Assembly (NCBI GenBank): GCA_963716855.1
Contig: CAVQUV010000007.1
Coordinates: forward strand, 104,383 to 168,382
Origin: JAGVSZ01 sp963716855
GTDB lineage: Bacteria > Pseudomonadota > Gammaproteobacteria > Burkholderiales > SG8-39
Direction: 5' to 3'
Length of the DNA stretch: 64,000 bases
Of the stretch, positions 51,888 through 63,878 are shown piece by piece. The notes below the pieces were generated by a model. The model was not told the DNA's origin and searched no databases. It saw nothing but the letters and a program-made list of their open reading frames with translations. Position 1 is the first letter of the stretch. Each line of letters opens with the position of its first letter. The translations under genes and the position numbers were made by a program.

Positions 51888-53654
51888 CTAGGTCTGCAGC
51901 ACGTAGCGCCCCGGCGCAGCGTCGAGCGGCGGCAACCCGCGCTCGGGCGCGCCGATCTCCGGCGACACGACCTTCGCCGACGAGCGCGCCGCCAGCCAGT
52001 CGCACCATTCCGGCCACCACGATCCCTGCTTCACCGGCGTCGCGGCGAACCAGGTTTCCGGATCGACGTACTTCGCGCTCGCGGCCCGCGTGGCGACGCG
52101 AAACTGCCGCTTCGAGGTCGCGGGCGGATTGACGACACCGACGTTGTGCCCCCCGCTCGTCAGCAGGAACGTGAGCTCGGTGTCGGCCATGAGGTTGATC
52201 TTGTACACCGAGCGCCACGGCGAGACGTGGTCGCGCTCGGTGCCGACCACGAACAGCGGCGCGCGGATGTCGGACAGCGCCACCGGCTTGCCGTCCACGA
52301 AGTAACGCCCTTCCGCGAGATCGTTGTTCAGGTACAGGCTGCGCAGGTACTCGCTGTGCATCCGGTAGGGCATGCGCGTCGCATCCGCGTTCCAGGCCAT
52401 CAGATCCATCGCCGGCTCGCGCTCGCCCATGAGGTACTTGTTCACCATGCGCGACCAGACCAGGTCCTTCGAGTTGAGGAGGCGGAAGGCGCCGGCCATC
52501 TGCTTGCCGTCGAGGTAGCCCTGCTCCCACATCAGGTCCTCGAGGTAGGCGATCTGCGACTCGTCGATGAACAGGCCGAGCTCGCCCGGCTCCTTGAAGT
52601 CGATCTCCGCCGCGAACAGCGTCAGCGTGCCGATCCGGCCGTCCCCGCCTTCGCGCGCGAGCACCGCGGCCGCGATCGCGAGCAGCGTGCCGCCGAGGCA
52701 GTAACCCGCGGCGTGGATCGGCCGCTCCGGCATGATCCGCCGCACCGCGTCGAGCGCCGCGAGCACTCCGCCCTTCAGGTAATCGTCCATCCCGAGATCG
52801 CGGTCGCGCGCATCGGGGTTCTTCCACGACATCATGAACACCGTGTGGCCGCGGTCCACCAGGTACTTGACCAGCGAGTTCGCCGGCTGCAGGTCGAGGA
52901 TGTAGTACTTCATGATCCACGACGGCACGACGAGCACGGGCTCGGCCCAGACCTCGGGGGTCGCCGGCGCGTACTGGATCAGCTCGATCACGTTGTTCCG
53001 GAACACCACCCGCCCCGGGGTGAGCGCCAGGTTCTTCCCGACCTCGAAACGCTCCTCGCCCCCGCCGTGGCGCCCCGCTGCGATGCGCACCGCGTCGGCC
53101 CACCAGTTGTACGCGCCCTGCCACAGGTTCATGCCCCAGCTCGCCGCAGTGCGCTGCGTCACGACCGGGTTCGACCCGATGAAGTTCGACGGACTGAATA
53201 TGTCGAGCAGCTGTCGGGTCACGAACGTCACGACCTCCTCGTGACCGCGCGACACGCCGCGCACGCCGCTCGTGGCGTTGTAGGCCAGCTGTTGCGCGAG
53301 CAGGAACGACTGGTAGTAGAAGTTGTACGGGAAGGTCTGCCACAGCGGGTCGCGGAAGCGCTGGTCCTGCGGCAGCGGCACGATGCAGGGCTCGACCCGC
53401 CCCGCCTTGGGATCGAGCTGCGCGCGCGCCCAATCCGCACCGTAGAGCATCAGGCGGTGCAGCTTCCGCGCCGCCTTCGCCGCGAGCCACTGCTGCTTGC
53501 CCGGAGACATGCCGAGGTGCATGCCCCAGTCGAGGTAGCACTTGGCGAGCGCGAGCGGCGAGACGCCTTGCCACACCGGCGCGAGCGCCACATTGACCAT
53601 CCGGTCGAAGTTGAGGACCGGCGTGTGCTCGCTGTCGAGATCGTAGGGGTTCAT
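51888..53654 (-). CDS. phaC: Class I poly(3-hydroxyalkanoate) synthase PhaC
   Basis: The 588-residue enzyme has the lipase-like box AAGYCLGGTLL with nucleophile Cys319, the family segment PLWQTFPYNFYYQSFLLAQQ, VPSWIMKYYILDLQP, catalytic Asp in GTERDHVSPW and His in SGGHNVGVVNPP, and a C-terminal WWPEWCDWL. It polymerises 3-hydroxyacyl-CoA into storage granules. Length fits class I. It is 33 bases downstream of a small exported-protein gene on the same strand and likely co-transcribed from the region with an FNR-type box at 54206. The rest of a pha operon (phaA, phaB) is not adjacent. Confidence 0.95.
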   Translation of the reverse strand: MNPYDLDSEHTPVLNFDRMVNVALAPVWQGVSPLALAKCYLDWGMHLGMSPGKQQWLAAKAARKLHRLMLYGADWARAQLDPKAGRVEPCIVPLPQDQRFRDPLWQTFPYNFYYQSFLLAQQLAYNATSGVRGVSRGHEEVVTFVTRQLLDIFSPSNFIGSNPVVTQRTAASWGMNLWQGAYNWWADAVRIAAGRHGGGEERFEVGKNLALTPGRVVFRNNVIELIQYAPATPEVWAEPVLVVPSWIMKYYILDLQPANSLVKYLVDRGHTVFMMSWKNPDARDRDLGMDDYLKGGVLAALDAVRRIMPERPIHAAGYCLGGTLLAIAAAVLAREGGDGRIGTLTLFAAEIDFKEPGELGLFIDESQIAYLEDLMWEQGYLDGKQMAGAFRLLNSKDLVWSRMVNKYLMGEREPAMDLMAWNADATRMPYRMHSEYLRSLYLNNDLAEGRYFVDGKPVALSDIRAPLFVVGTERDHVSPWRSVYKINLMADTELTFLLTSGGHNVGVVNPPATSKRQFRVATRAASAKYVDPETWFAATPVKQGSWWPEWCDWLAARSSAKVVSPEIGAPERGLPPLDAAPGRYVLQT

Positions 53655-53687
53655 GGCTTTCTCAGTGCGGGATTTCTCGCTGCGAAG

Positions 53688-54158
53688 TCACCGGGCGGCG
53701 CCCGGTGCCGGTTTCTCCGCCTGTTCGATCGATTTGAGCGTCGTGGCGCTGGCGTCGGACCAGTACACGTACTCGACCCGACGACCCTGCGCGGGGATCG
53801 TCACCATCCGCTTCTGCGTCGCCCCGCCGTACGCGAGCTGGAGCTCGTAGCGGCCGGGCGGGAACCGCGCAACGAACCACGGTCCGTCGAGCGTGGTCTC
53901 GAGCACCTTCGTCCCGCGCGCGTCGAGCGCGATCAGCTTCACGTCGGCGAGGAAGGCGCCGGTCCCCTGCGCGGCGGCCACCAGTTTCAGGTTGTAGTCC
54001 GGGAGCATGAGCACCAGCTCATCCCGCTCGCCTTCGCCGATCCCCCCGCTCGCGTAGCGGATGCCTTCCGAGCTGTGCAATGACAACTGGGCGGCCGCAT
54101 TGCCCGCCACGCCGAGCGCCATAAGGAGCAACCAAACTACTTTGAGCCGCAACGACAT
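53688..54158 (-). CDS. Exported carboxypeptidase-regulatory-like protein
   Basis: The 156-residue protein has a signal peptide (MSLRLKVVWLLLMALGVAGNAAAQ) and a beta-rich mature part with VKLIALDARGTKVLETTLDGPWFVARFPPGRYEL, which resembles carboxypeptidase regulatory or transthyretin-like domains. ATG 54158 follows GAAAGGTG at a good distance and is preferred over the upstream ATG. It precedes phaC by 33 bases. An FNR-type palindrome lies 48 bases upstream. Function unknown, periplasmic. Confidence 0.75.
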   Translation of the reverse strand: MSLRLKVVWLLLMALGVAGNAAAQLSLHSSEGIRYASGGIGEGERDELVLMLPDYNLKLVAAAQGTGAFLADVKLIALDARGTKVLETTLDGPWFVARFPPGRYELQLAYGGATQKRMVTIPAQGRRVEYVYWSDASATTLKSIEQAEKPAPGAAR

Positions 54159-54205
54159 AAGAACACCTTTCAATCAATACGATATGCCCGGGCTGGCACG
54201 GGCCG

Positions 54206-54219
54206 TTGACCCCGGTCAA
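54206..54219. promoter_or_regulatory. FNR/CRP-family-type box TTGAC-N4-GTCAA
   Basis: A perfect 5+4+5 palindrome, close to the FNR/DNR consensus TTGAT-N4-ATCAA. It lies between divergent genes, 48 bases from the exported-protein/phaC unit and 53 bases from the 64-residue protein gene. Its centre fits position -41.5 for a transcript starting about 12 bases before the ATG at 54158. Confidence 0.6.
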
Positions 54220-54271
54220 ACCCGGCGGTGCCTGACGGTGACTCAATGCCTGGTACGCCGAGGATCCGTCA

Positions 54272-54466
54272 ATGCCCTGGAAGGAGTCCCGATACCCGGT
54301 CGCGATGAAGCGCCTGCCGCCGATCGTGCGCGCCAAGGCGATCGACATCGCGAACGCCATGCTGGCCGAGGGGCAGGACGAGGGCATGGCGATCCGCGTG
54401 GCGATCGCGAAGGCCAAGGCCTGGGCCGTGCGCCAAGGGCTCGTGTCACGCTCGCGCGACCGCTGA
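54272..54466 (+). CDS. Conserved small protein of unknown function
   Basis: The 64-residue basic protein (MPWKESRYPVAMKRLPPIV, then RAKAIDIANAMLAEGQDEGMAIRVAIAKAKAW) belongs to a widespread family of small helical proteins in proteobacteria, often near stress genes. No membrane or catalytic motif is visible. It is divergent from the phaC unit and shares the FNR-type box upstream. It converges on polX, with stops 5 bases apart. Confidence 0.7.
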   Translation: MPWKESRYPVAMKRLPPIVRAKAIDIANAMLAEGQDEGMAIRVAIAKAKAWAVRQGLVSRSRDR

Positions 54467-54471
54467 TCCGG

Positions 54472-56229
54472 CTATCGTCGTGCATGCCGCCGGCGCGGGG
54501 CCGCCGGCTCGCCCCGGGCGAGCAGCGTGCGGACCTCCTCGAGTCGCCGCGCGTTCAGCACGTCCCGCGCCTCCAGCCAACCGCGCCGCGCCTGCCCGAC
54601 GCCGAACGCGAGGTTCTCGAAGTCGTGCACGCTGTGCGCGTCGGAGTTGATCGCGACCAGCGCGCCCTCCTCCTTCGCCATCCGCGCCGCGATGTCGTCG
54701 AGGTCGAGGCGGTCGGGTTGTGCGTTCAGCTCCAGCGCGATCCCGCGCGCCTTGGCACGCCGGATGACGGCCTGCATGTCGATGTCGCACGGCTCGCGCT
54801 CGTCGATAAGGCGCCCGCTCGGGTGCGCGAGGATCGACACATAGGGGTTGTCGAGCGCTTTCAGGATGCGCGCCGTCTGCTGCGCGCGCGGGAGATTGAA
54901 GCGTGCGTGCACCGCGGCGACCACGACGTCGAGCTTCGCGAGCACGCTGTCGGGCAGGTCGAGCGAGCCGTCCTCCAGGATGTCCACTTCGATCCCCTTC
55001 AGGATCGCGATGCCCTTCAGCCCGGCGTTCACACGGTCGATCTCGCCGAGCAGCTTCAGGAGCCGGGCCGAGTCGAGGCCGTGCGCCTGCGTCTCGCGCT
55101 GCGAGTGCTCGGTGACGGCGATGTACTCGAGTCCTCGCGCCTTCGCGGCCAGCGCCATCTCGCGCAGCGAGCTCCGTCCGTCGGAAGCCTTGGTGTGCAA
55201 ATGCAGATCGCCACGCAGGTCATCGAGCGCCACGAGCCGCGGCAGCTCGCCGCGGCGTGCCGCCTCGATCTCGCCGCGGTCCTCGCGCAGCTCGGGCGGG
55301 ATCCACGGCAGGTCCACCGACGCGAACACCGACTCCTCGGTCTCGCCCGCGATGCGCCTTTCGCCCTTGAAGATGCCGTACTCGTTCAGTTTCAGTCCGC
55401 GCTCCTGCGCGAGCCGCCGGATCGCGATGTTGTGCGCTTTCGAGCCGGTGAAGTAGTGCAGGGCCGCGCCGAAGCTCTCCGGCGGCACCACCCGGACGTC
55501 GACCTGCAGTCCGCTCGCCAGCACGACGCTCGCGCGCGTGTCGCCCTTCGAGAGCACCTCGCGGACTTCGGGGTACTTCACGAAGCGCTCCATCACCGGT
55601 GCGCCGGTGGCCGCGGTGACGAGGATGTCGATGTCGCCGACGGTCTCCTTCATCCTGCGGAAGCTGCCGGCGATCACGACCTCCCGCGCACCCTTGGCGC
55701 CCTTCAGGTATGCCGCCAGCGGCTGCGCGTATTGTGCGGCGACGGCAAGCTTGAAGCGCTGCGCCTGGCCGAGCCGCGCCTGGACCGCGTCGACGATGTG
55801 CGCCTCGGTCTTCGCGCCGAAGCCCGGCAGGTCGCGGATTTTCCCCTTGCGCGCCGCCTCGAGGAGCCGGGGCAGGGTGGAGATGTCGAGCGCCTCGTGC
55901 AGCGCCTTCACCCGCTTGGGACCGAGACCGGGGATCTTCAGGAGCTCGGTGATCGCGGGCGGGAGCTGCTTCTTCAGCTTCTCGAGCAGCGCGCAGGTCC
56001 CGGTCGCAACGGTCTCGTGGATCTTCGCGTCGAGGTCCGCCCCGATCCCCGGCAGCTTCGGGAGATCCTTGCCCGCCGCGATCGCCGCCGCGAGGTCCGG
56101 GCGCAGGTCGCCGACGGTGCGCGCGGCGTTGCGGTACGCGCGGACGCGAAACGGATTCTCCCCGCCGATCTCGAGCAGATCGGCGATCTCCTCGAACACG
56201 CGCGCGATGTCGGCGTTGTGGACGGGCAT
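54472..56229 (-). CDS. polX: DNA polymerase/3-prime-5-prime exonuclease PolX
   Basis: The 585-residue protein has an N-terminal polymerase-X core with two helix-hairpin-helix motifs (LPGIGADLDAKI; IPGLGPKRVKAL), the nucleotidyl-transfer segment AGSFRRMKETVGDIDILV, and a C-terminal PHP exonuclease domain (DLHLHTKASDG near residue 347, TEHS, NSDAHS). PolX fills short gaps and trims damaged ends in base excision repair. ATG 56229 (MPVHNADIARVFEEIADLLE) is the family start. An FNR-type palindrome lies 31 bases upstream. Confidence 0.93.
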   Translation of the reverse strand: MPVHNADIARVFEEIADLLEIGGENPFRVRAYRNAARTVGDLRPDLAAAIAAGKDLPKLPGIGADLDAKIHETVATGTCALLEKLKKQLPPAITELLKIPGLGPKRVKALHEALDISTLPRLLEAARKGKIRDLPGFGAKTEAHIVDAVQARLGQAQRFKLAVAAQYAQPLAAYLKGAKGAREVVIAGSFRRMKETVGDIDILVTAATGAPVMERFVKYPEVREVLSKGDTRASVVLASGLQVDVRVVPPESFGAALHYFTGSKAHNIAIRRLAQERGLKLNEYGIFKGERRIAGETEESVFASVDLPWIPPELREDRGEIEAARRGELPRLVALDDLRGDLHLHTKASDGRSSLREMALAAKARGLEYIAVTEHSQRETQAHGLDSARLLKLLGEIDRVNAGLKGIAILKGIEVDILEDGSLDLPDSVLAKLDVVVAAVHARFNLPRAQQTARILKALDNPYVSILAHPSGRLIDEREPCDIDMQAVIRRAKARGIALELNAQPDRLDLDDIAARMAKEEGALVAINSDAHSVHDFENLAFGVGQARRGWLEARDVLNARRLEEVRTLLARGEPAAPRRRHARR

Positions 56230-56259
56230 GATGACGAGGTTACACCCCGGCCGGCCCCG

Positions 56260-56273
56260 TTGACGGCGGTCAA
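56260..56273. promoter_or_regulatory. FNR/CRP-family-type box TTGAC-N4-GTCAA
   Basis: A second perfect 5+4+5 palindrome of the same type as that at 54206. It lies 31 bases upstream of polX. The distance is short for classic class II activation unless the polX message starts at or near its ATG. Confidence 0.5.
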
Positions 56274-56287
56274 CCACCGCCCGACCG

Positions 56288-56340
56288 CCGTCATTCCGGC
56301 GGAAGCCGGGATGAAGAACAGATCTACGCCGGGATGACGG
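56288..56340. repeat. REP-like imperfect palindrome after lon
   Basis: CCGTCATTCCGGCG (56288-56301) and CGCCGGGATGACGG (56327-56340) are inverted copies differing at one position, with a secondary GGAAGCCGG motif inside. The form CGTCATTCC-GGCGGAAGCCGG resembles interspersed REP elements of proteobacteria. It begins right after the lon stop codon and may stabilise or terminate that message. Confidence 0.65.
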
Positions 56341-58749
<2,409 letters not shown>

Positions 58750-58759
58750 CGTTGTCACC

Positions 58760-59167
58760 TCACGCAATCCGCCGCAGCCCGATCACGAGACACCCGCGAT
58801 CGAATTGCTGCGTGATCAACTCGAACCGGCCCGACGGCAGCGCGACGCGCCGCTCGAAGCGGCCGTGCGGCAGCTCGAGCCGGCGGATCTTCGTGGTGTG
58901 GGCGACCCGCGGCAGCTGCCGCTCGCCGCGCACCACCAGCTCGGCGCCTTCCAGGCCGACCGCGATCTGCTCGGTCGCGACGCCCGGGAGCGCGTAGAAC
59001 AGCCACAGCTCGTCGTCGGACTCGAAGATGTCCACCGGCGGCTCCCACTTGGGCGCCGCCTCGGGACGCACGCTGACCTCGAAGAAGCGCCGTTGCAGGC
59101 GGTTCGCCTCGTCGAGCATCTTCAGGGCTTCCGCCCACATCCACTGGTTCGGGTCCCGCGATCGCAT
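58760..59167 (-). CDS. Hsp20/alpha-crystallin family small heat-shock protein
   Basis: The 135-residue protein has the alpha-crystallin domain: WEPPVDIFESDDELWLFYALPGV, VGLEGAELVVRGER and ELPHGRFERRVALP, with a short N-terminal helix. It holds unfolding proteins. It is the first gene of the hsp20-lon unit. A CTTGATT motif on the minus strand at 59236-59242 with a CATCCAT about 12 bases later resembles a sigma-32 promoter only loosely. Confidence 0.88.
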   Translation of the reverse strand: MRSRDPNQWMWAEALKMLDEANRLQRRFFEVSVRPEAAPKWEPPVDIFESDDELWLFYALPGVATEQIAVGLEGAELVVRGERQLPRVAHTTKIRRLELPHGRFERRVALPSGRFELITQQFDRGCLVIGLRRIA

Positions 59168-59535
59168 GTTTGTCGCTCCGGTCCTGTTCCCGGTCGGCCT
59201 GTTGGTCCGCTGGTAGATGGATGCCCGTCCGGCGCAATCAAGCCCTGTGGAGGATTACCTCGCCGGCGCCCCGGCCGCCCCCCGGCGCGTGACCGTTTCC
59301 GCGCTCCGTGGCGCCCGGCCCGCCGGGCCCCGGCCCCGTCCGGTAGGATCTGCCTCGTCCGCCGAACACGTATCAATTTGTAAGAACAAGAACTCCGGAG
59401 CCCCCCGCCAGTCCACTTTCAGGCCGCCGCAGGAATCCGCGCAGTTGTCTGCGCCGCTGTCCGTAATCCCTGCGGTCGTCGCTGCCATCGGGCCCGCGCC
59501 GTCGCCGGCGCCCGACATGACCGAACCCGAGAGAC
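59168..59535. other. Intergenic region between hsp20 and a small exported-protein gene
   Basis: No gene is convincing. The left part should contain the hsp20-lon promoter (a weak sigma-32-like CTTGATT / CATCCAT pair on the minus strand, 59215-59242). The right part precedes the plus-strand gene and contains an A-rich stretch (59370-59395). No strong hairpin or repeat is seen. Confidence 0.4.
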
Positions 59536-59940
59536 ATGCGTCGTCTGCTGCCATTCCTCGCCCTGCTCGCGCTGCTCGCGGCCGATCCCGCCGCTGCCGC
59601 GGCGCGCCGCCCGGCGGATCCGGCGCAGTGGCTGCAGCCGGCGATCCGGTTCTCCGGCCAGGACCGGCAACGCATCGACACCTGGTTCAAGCGCTACCCC
59701 GAATACGTCACCCGCACGTACGACCCCGACGGAAAGCTGCCGCCGCAGGTGGACCGCGAGCTCGCGCCCACCGATCGCCTGCCCCGCAACGTCGCCAAAG
59801 CGCGCCTGCCCTGGCCGCTCGAGAACCAGCTCTCGACGGTGCCGCCGGGCGTGGAGCGCGCGATCGTCGGCCGGCATCTGGTGATGCTCGACGCCCGCAC
59901 CTCCACGGTGCTCGACATCATCCGCGACGTCGTCCGGTAG
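59536..59940 (+). CDS. Small exported protein of unknown function
   Basis: The 134-residue protein has a signal peptide (MRRLLPFLALLALLAADPAAAAA) and a basic mature part with PAIRFSGQDRQRIDTWFKRY and LEIRDVV-like end (VLDIIRDVVR). The ending, VGRHLVMLDARTSTVLDIIRDVVR, resembles periplasmic RcnB/CigR-type small proteins. No partner gene is obvious. It is followed 95 bases later by the helicase gene on the same strand. Confidence 0.65.
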   Translation: MRRLLPFLALLALLAADPAAAAARRPADPAQWLQPAIRFSGQDRQRIDTWFKRYPEYVTRTYDPDGKLPPQVDRELAPTDRLPRNVAKARLPWPLENQLSTVPPGVERAIVGRHLVMLDARTSTVLDIIRDVVR

Positions 59941-60035
59941 TTCCGTTCGCCTAGCCGGTTCATCGCGGCAGGCTCACCGGGTGAGCCACAGCCCCCCGCA
60001 TCCTCCTCCTCGTACGAAACACGGGGAGGACGGGA

Positions 60036-62495
60036 ATGGGAGCGTTCTTCGAAAGCGCGCTGGATCTCTTCGAAGAAGAGGGTGACCCGCGCGCGCGGCT
60101 GCGGCCCCCGGCGCGCGGCGCCGAGGGGCTCGTCGACCATCTGAAACGCAACGATCGCGCCCGGATCGCGGGCGAGGTCGTTGTCCCCGCGCGCGAGGCG
60201 CGGCACGCCGACTTCCCTTCCGGCCTCGACCCGCGACTCGCCGGCGCGCTGCGCGAGCGCGGCATCCTCAACCTGTACAGCCACCAGCGCGAGGCGTGGG
60301 ACCACGTCGCCGCCGGCCGCGACACGGTCGTGGTCACGCCGACCGCCTCCGGCAAGACGCTCTGCTACAACCTGCCGGTCATCGACGCCGCGCTCAAGAC
60401 GGGCGCCAAGGCGCTCTATCTCTTCCCCACAAAAGCGCTCTCCCAGGATCAGGTCGCCGAGATCCTGGAGCTGAACGCGGCCGGCAATCTCGGCATCCGC
60501 GCCTACACCTTCGACGGCGACACGCCGGGCGACGCGCGCAAGGCGGTGCGCACGAAAGGCGACATCGTCGTCTCCAACCCGGACATGCTCCATCAGGGCA
60601 TCCTGCCCCACCACACCAAGTGGGCGCAGTTCTTCGAGGCGCTGCGCTTCGTGGTGATCGACGAGCTGCACACCTATCGCGGCGTATTCGGCTCGCACGT
60701 CGCGAACCTCATCCGCCGGCTGAAGCGCGTCTGCCGCTTCTACAACTCGAGCCCGACCTTCGTCCTCTGCTCGGCCACCATCGCGAATCCGGTCGAGCTC
60801 GCCGAGCGGCTGCTCGGCGGTCCGGTCGCCGCGGTGACCGAGTCCGGCGCGCCGAGCGGGCGCAAGCACCTGCTCGTGTGGAACCCGCCGGTGCTCAATG
60901 CCGAACTCGGGATCCGCGCCTCCGCGCGCTCGCAGTCGACGCGCATCGCAAGGCTCGCCGTCAAGATGGGACTCAAGACGATCGTGTTCGCGAACTCGCG
61001 CCTGGAGGTCGAGGTGCTGACCAAGTACCTCAAGGACGTCTACGACCGCGATCCCCGCAAGCCCGCGCGCGTCGCCGCCTATCGCGGCGGCTACCTGCCC
61101 ACCGAGCGTCGCGACAAGGAAGCGAAGCTGCGCGCCGGCCAGCTCGATTGCGTCGTGTCCACGTCGGCCCTCGAGCTGGGCATGGACATCGGCGCCCTCG
61201 ACGTGTGCGTACTGAACGCCTATCCGGGCAGCGTCGCCGGGGCGCTGCAGCGCTTCGGCCGCGCCGGACGACGCCAGCGCACCGCCGTCGGCGTGCTCGT
61301 GTGCTCGAGCGACCCCCTCGACCAGTACCTCGCGCGCAATCCCGACTTCTTCCTCGGCGCGAGCCCGGAGCACGCGCGCATCGACCCGGACCAGCTCCTG
61401 ATCCTGATGGATCACATTCGCTGTGCCGCATTCGAGCTGCCGTTCGACGCGAGCGATCGCTTCGGAGGCGTGCCGCTCGACGAGGCGCTCGGCTATCTCG
61501 CCGATCAGGGCGTCGTGCATCGCGAAGGGGGGCGCTGGCACTGGATCGCCGACAGCTACCCGGCAAACGCCGTCAGCCTGCGCTCGATCGCCGAGGGCAA
61601 CTTCGTCGTGATCGACGTCACGAACGGCAGGAAGAACGTCATCGCGGAGGTCGACTACTCGAGCGCCGCGCTCACCTTGTACGAGGGCGCGATCTACCTC
61701 GTGCAGGCCGCGCCGTGGCAGGTGGAGAAGCTCGACTGGGTCGGGCGCAAGGCATTCGTGCGCGAGACGAGCGCCGATTACTACACCGACGCGATCGACT
61801 ACACGAAGCTGAAGCAGCTCGACGAGTTCGACGCGGACGAGCACGCCGATGCGCGCGCCGCCCACGGCGAAGTGCACGTCGTGCGGCGCGTGGCCGGCTA
61901 CAAGAAGATCCGCTACTACACGCACGAGAACGTCGGCTACGGCCACGTGCGGCTGCCCGACCACGAGATGCACACCACCGCCGCGTGGTGGGAAGCCTCC
62001 CCGCACGCGCTCGCCCGCGCGTTCGCGACGCGCCAGGCGGCGCTCGACGGCTTCCTCGGCGCCGCCAGCGCGGTGCACCGGATCGCGGCCCTGCTCTCGT
62101 TGGCCGAGCCGCACGACATCGGCCGCGCGGTGGGCGACGGCGGCCCGGAGAGCGCCTGGTCCGCCGCTGCGGGCGCCGACGGACGCGCAGAGGCGCGCGG
62201 GCTCGACGGCGCGCCCGTGGACGTCGGGTCGGGCGGCAAGCCGTTCCGGCCGACGCTCTATCTGTACGACAACTTCCCCGGCGGCATCGGCATCGCCGCC
62301 CCGCTGTTCGACCTGCGCGACCGGGTCCTCGAGCACGCCGTCGACCTCGTCGCCCACTGCCCCTGCAAGCACGGCTGCCCGGCCTGCGTCGGTCCGGTGC
62401 TGGCCGGCGACGCGACGAGCGATCTCACGCCCAAGTCGGCGGCGTTGCGCGTGCTGCGTCTTCTTCGCGGCGAGGCCGCAGCCGCCGAGGAGCCA
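60036..62495 (+). CDS. DEAD/DEAH-box helicase with DUF1998 domain (MrfA/YprA-like)
   Basis: About 820 residues: helicase motif I TPTASGKTLCY, motif II VIDELHTY, motif III CSATIANP, helicase C-terminal domain with SALELGMDIGALD and QRFGRAGRR, and a C-terminal DUF1998 zinc-binding cluster CPCKHGCPACVGP. This matches B. subtilis MrfA (YprA), a helicase acting with the exonuclease MrfB in mitomycin C lesion repair. No stop codon separates it from the exonuclease: the frame runs through the likely GTG of that gene. The given end is therefore a domain boundary, not a true stop. Confidence 0.85.
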
Positions 62496-63414
62496 GTGAA
62501 GTTGAGCGATCTGCGCGCGCGGCTCGACCGGCTGTCCCGTCTTCCCGGCGAAAGGCGGGACGCCAGCCCCGCTGCCCGCGTCGCTCGCCGACCGTCTCGC
62601 GCGCCTCCGTACGCGCTCGGCCGAGATCAACGCGCGCCGACCGACCGACGGCGAATTGGCGCAGCGGCTCGGCGGTACGGTCCTCGCACCGGCGTTCCTT
62701 GCGATCGAGCGCAGCTTTCCGCTCCCGTTCGCCCACGGCACGACGCGCGTCGCCGGCGCGGTCGAATTGGCCGAGGGCGCACGTCGCTCGCTCCGCGACG
62801 ATGCCGATCTCGACGCCGAAGCGATGCTCTTCCTCGACACCGAGACGAGCGGCCTCGCGGGCGGCACCGGCACCGCTGCGTTCGTGCTCGGTCTCGCGAC
62901 GGTTCGGGACGACGTCCTCACCGTGCGCCAGTTGCTGATGACGGGCTTCACCGGCGAACGACCGCTGCTCGAGCAGCTCGTCGCGACGTTGCGCGCGCAC
63001 GACTGCCTCGTCACCTTCAACGGCAAGTCGTTCGACCTGCCGCTGCTCCGCGCCCGCACCCGGCTCGCCGGCATCGAGTGGCCCGAGGAGTCGGCGCATC
63101 ACCTCGACCTCCTCCACGTCACGCGCCGCCGCCTGCGCGAAGGTTGGCCGGACTGCCGTCTGCGTACCGCCGAGGAGCGCGCGCTCGGCTACGCGCGCGT
63201 CGACGACTTCCCCGGCGCCGATGTGCCGGCGGCGTGGCAGCGCTGGCTGCAGCGCGGCGACGCGACCCCGCTGCCGCGCATCCTGGACCACAACCGCGAG
63301 GACCTGCTCTCGCTCGCGGGGCTGCTCGCGGTGCTCGCGCATCCGACCGCGCGCGAGGCGCCGTTGCTGCACGCGACACGCAGCGGTGCGACCCCGTCGC
63401 CGCTTCCTGCGTAA
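62496..63414 (+). CDS. RNase H-like exonuclease (MrfB/YprB-like), one frame change near its start
   Basis: A GTG at 62496 gives KLSDLRARLDRLSRLPGE, in frame with the helicase. At about 62545-62562 one extra base shifts reading to KGGTPAPLPASLADRLARL and then LGGTVLAPAFLAIERSFPLP, FLDTETSGLAGGTGTAAFVLG, LVTFNGKSFDLPLL and HNREDLLSLAGLL. These are the DEDD-type metal-binding motifs of YprB/MrfB. Without the shift, TTG 62656 could start a shorter protein. It probably acts with the helicase on damaged DNA. Its stop overlaps the next ATG (TAATG). Confidence 0.8.
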
Positions 63415-63878
63415 TGGACACGCGGCGTCTGAGCGGATCCGGAGAAGACGCGGCCATCGACCGCGGCGAACCGTTCCATGGCGCAACGGCGCGCGCACTG
63501 CGCATCGCGAAGACTTTCGCGCCGGGCCACGACGGCACCCGGCGACTCGCACTGGAGTTCGGCGACCGGCTCGTGTGCGTGCGCCATCGCTACGACGACG
63601 CGAACGCGCTGCGCGTGACGACGGTCGAGATCATTGCGTATGTCGATCCGCTTCACGGGCGCACTCCGCCGCCGCGGAACGCCGTCGCAGCGTGGGCGCC
63701 CGTGTGGATTCGCTTGGAGCCCGACGAGCGCGCGCTGCGCCGCCAGGTGCTGGGTGCCGGCGGTCGATGGGATCGCGAGATCAAGCTTTGGGAAGTCCCG
63801 CAGTGGCTCGTCACCCGGCTCGCCTTGCATGACCGGGTAGTCGGAGAGCAACGGGGTTCAATGGGTAGACCTGGCTAG
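63414..63878 (+). CDS. Conserved protein of unknown function
   Basis: The 154-residue soluble protein has a central GTRRLALEFGDRLVCVRHRYD and TVEIIAYVDP and a C-terminal LRRQVLGAGGRWDREIKLWEVP. The last motif, with Trp and Gly flanking basic residues, is conserved in many small proteobacterial proteins of undefined role. Its ATG overlaps the exonuclease stop (TAATG), so it may be co-translated with the repair pair. No catalytic motif or signal peptide is visible. Confidence 0.65.
   Translation: MDTRRLSGSGEDAAIDRGEPFHGATARALRIAKTFAPGHDGTRRLALEFGDRLVCVRHRYDDANALRVTTVEIIAYVDPLHGRTPPPRNAVAAWAPVWIRLEPDERALRRQVLGAGGRWDREIKLWEVPQWLVTRLALHDRVVGEQRGSMGRPG

Noticed and set aside
59215..59242. A sigma-32 promoter for hsp20-lon
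   Set aside because: Both hexamers deviate from the consensus and spacing is at the short limit; kept only as a remark in the intergenic entry.
60036..63878. A single 1,280-residue helicase ending in the last small gene
   Set aside because: Between about 62560 and 63414 this frame is a shadow of the exonuclease, which has its conserved motifs in the next frame.
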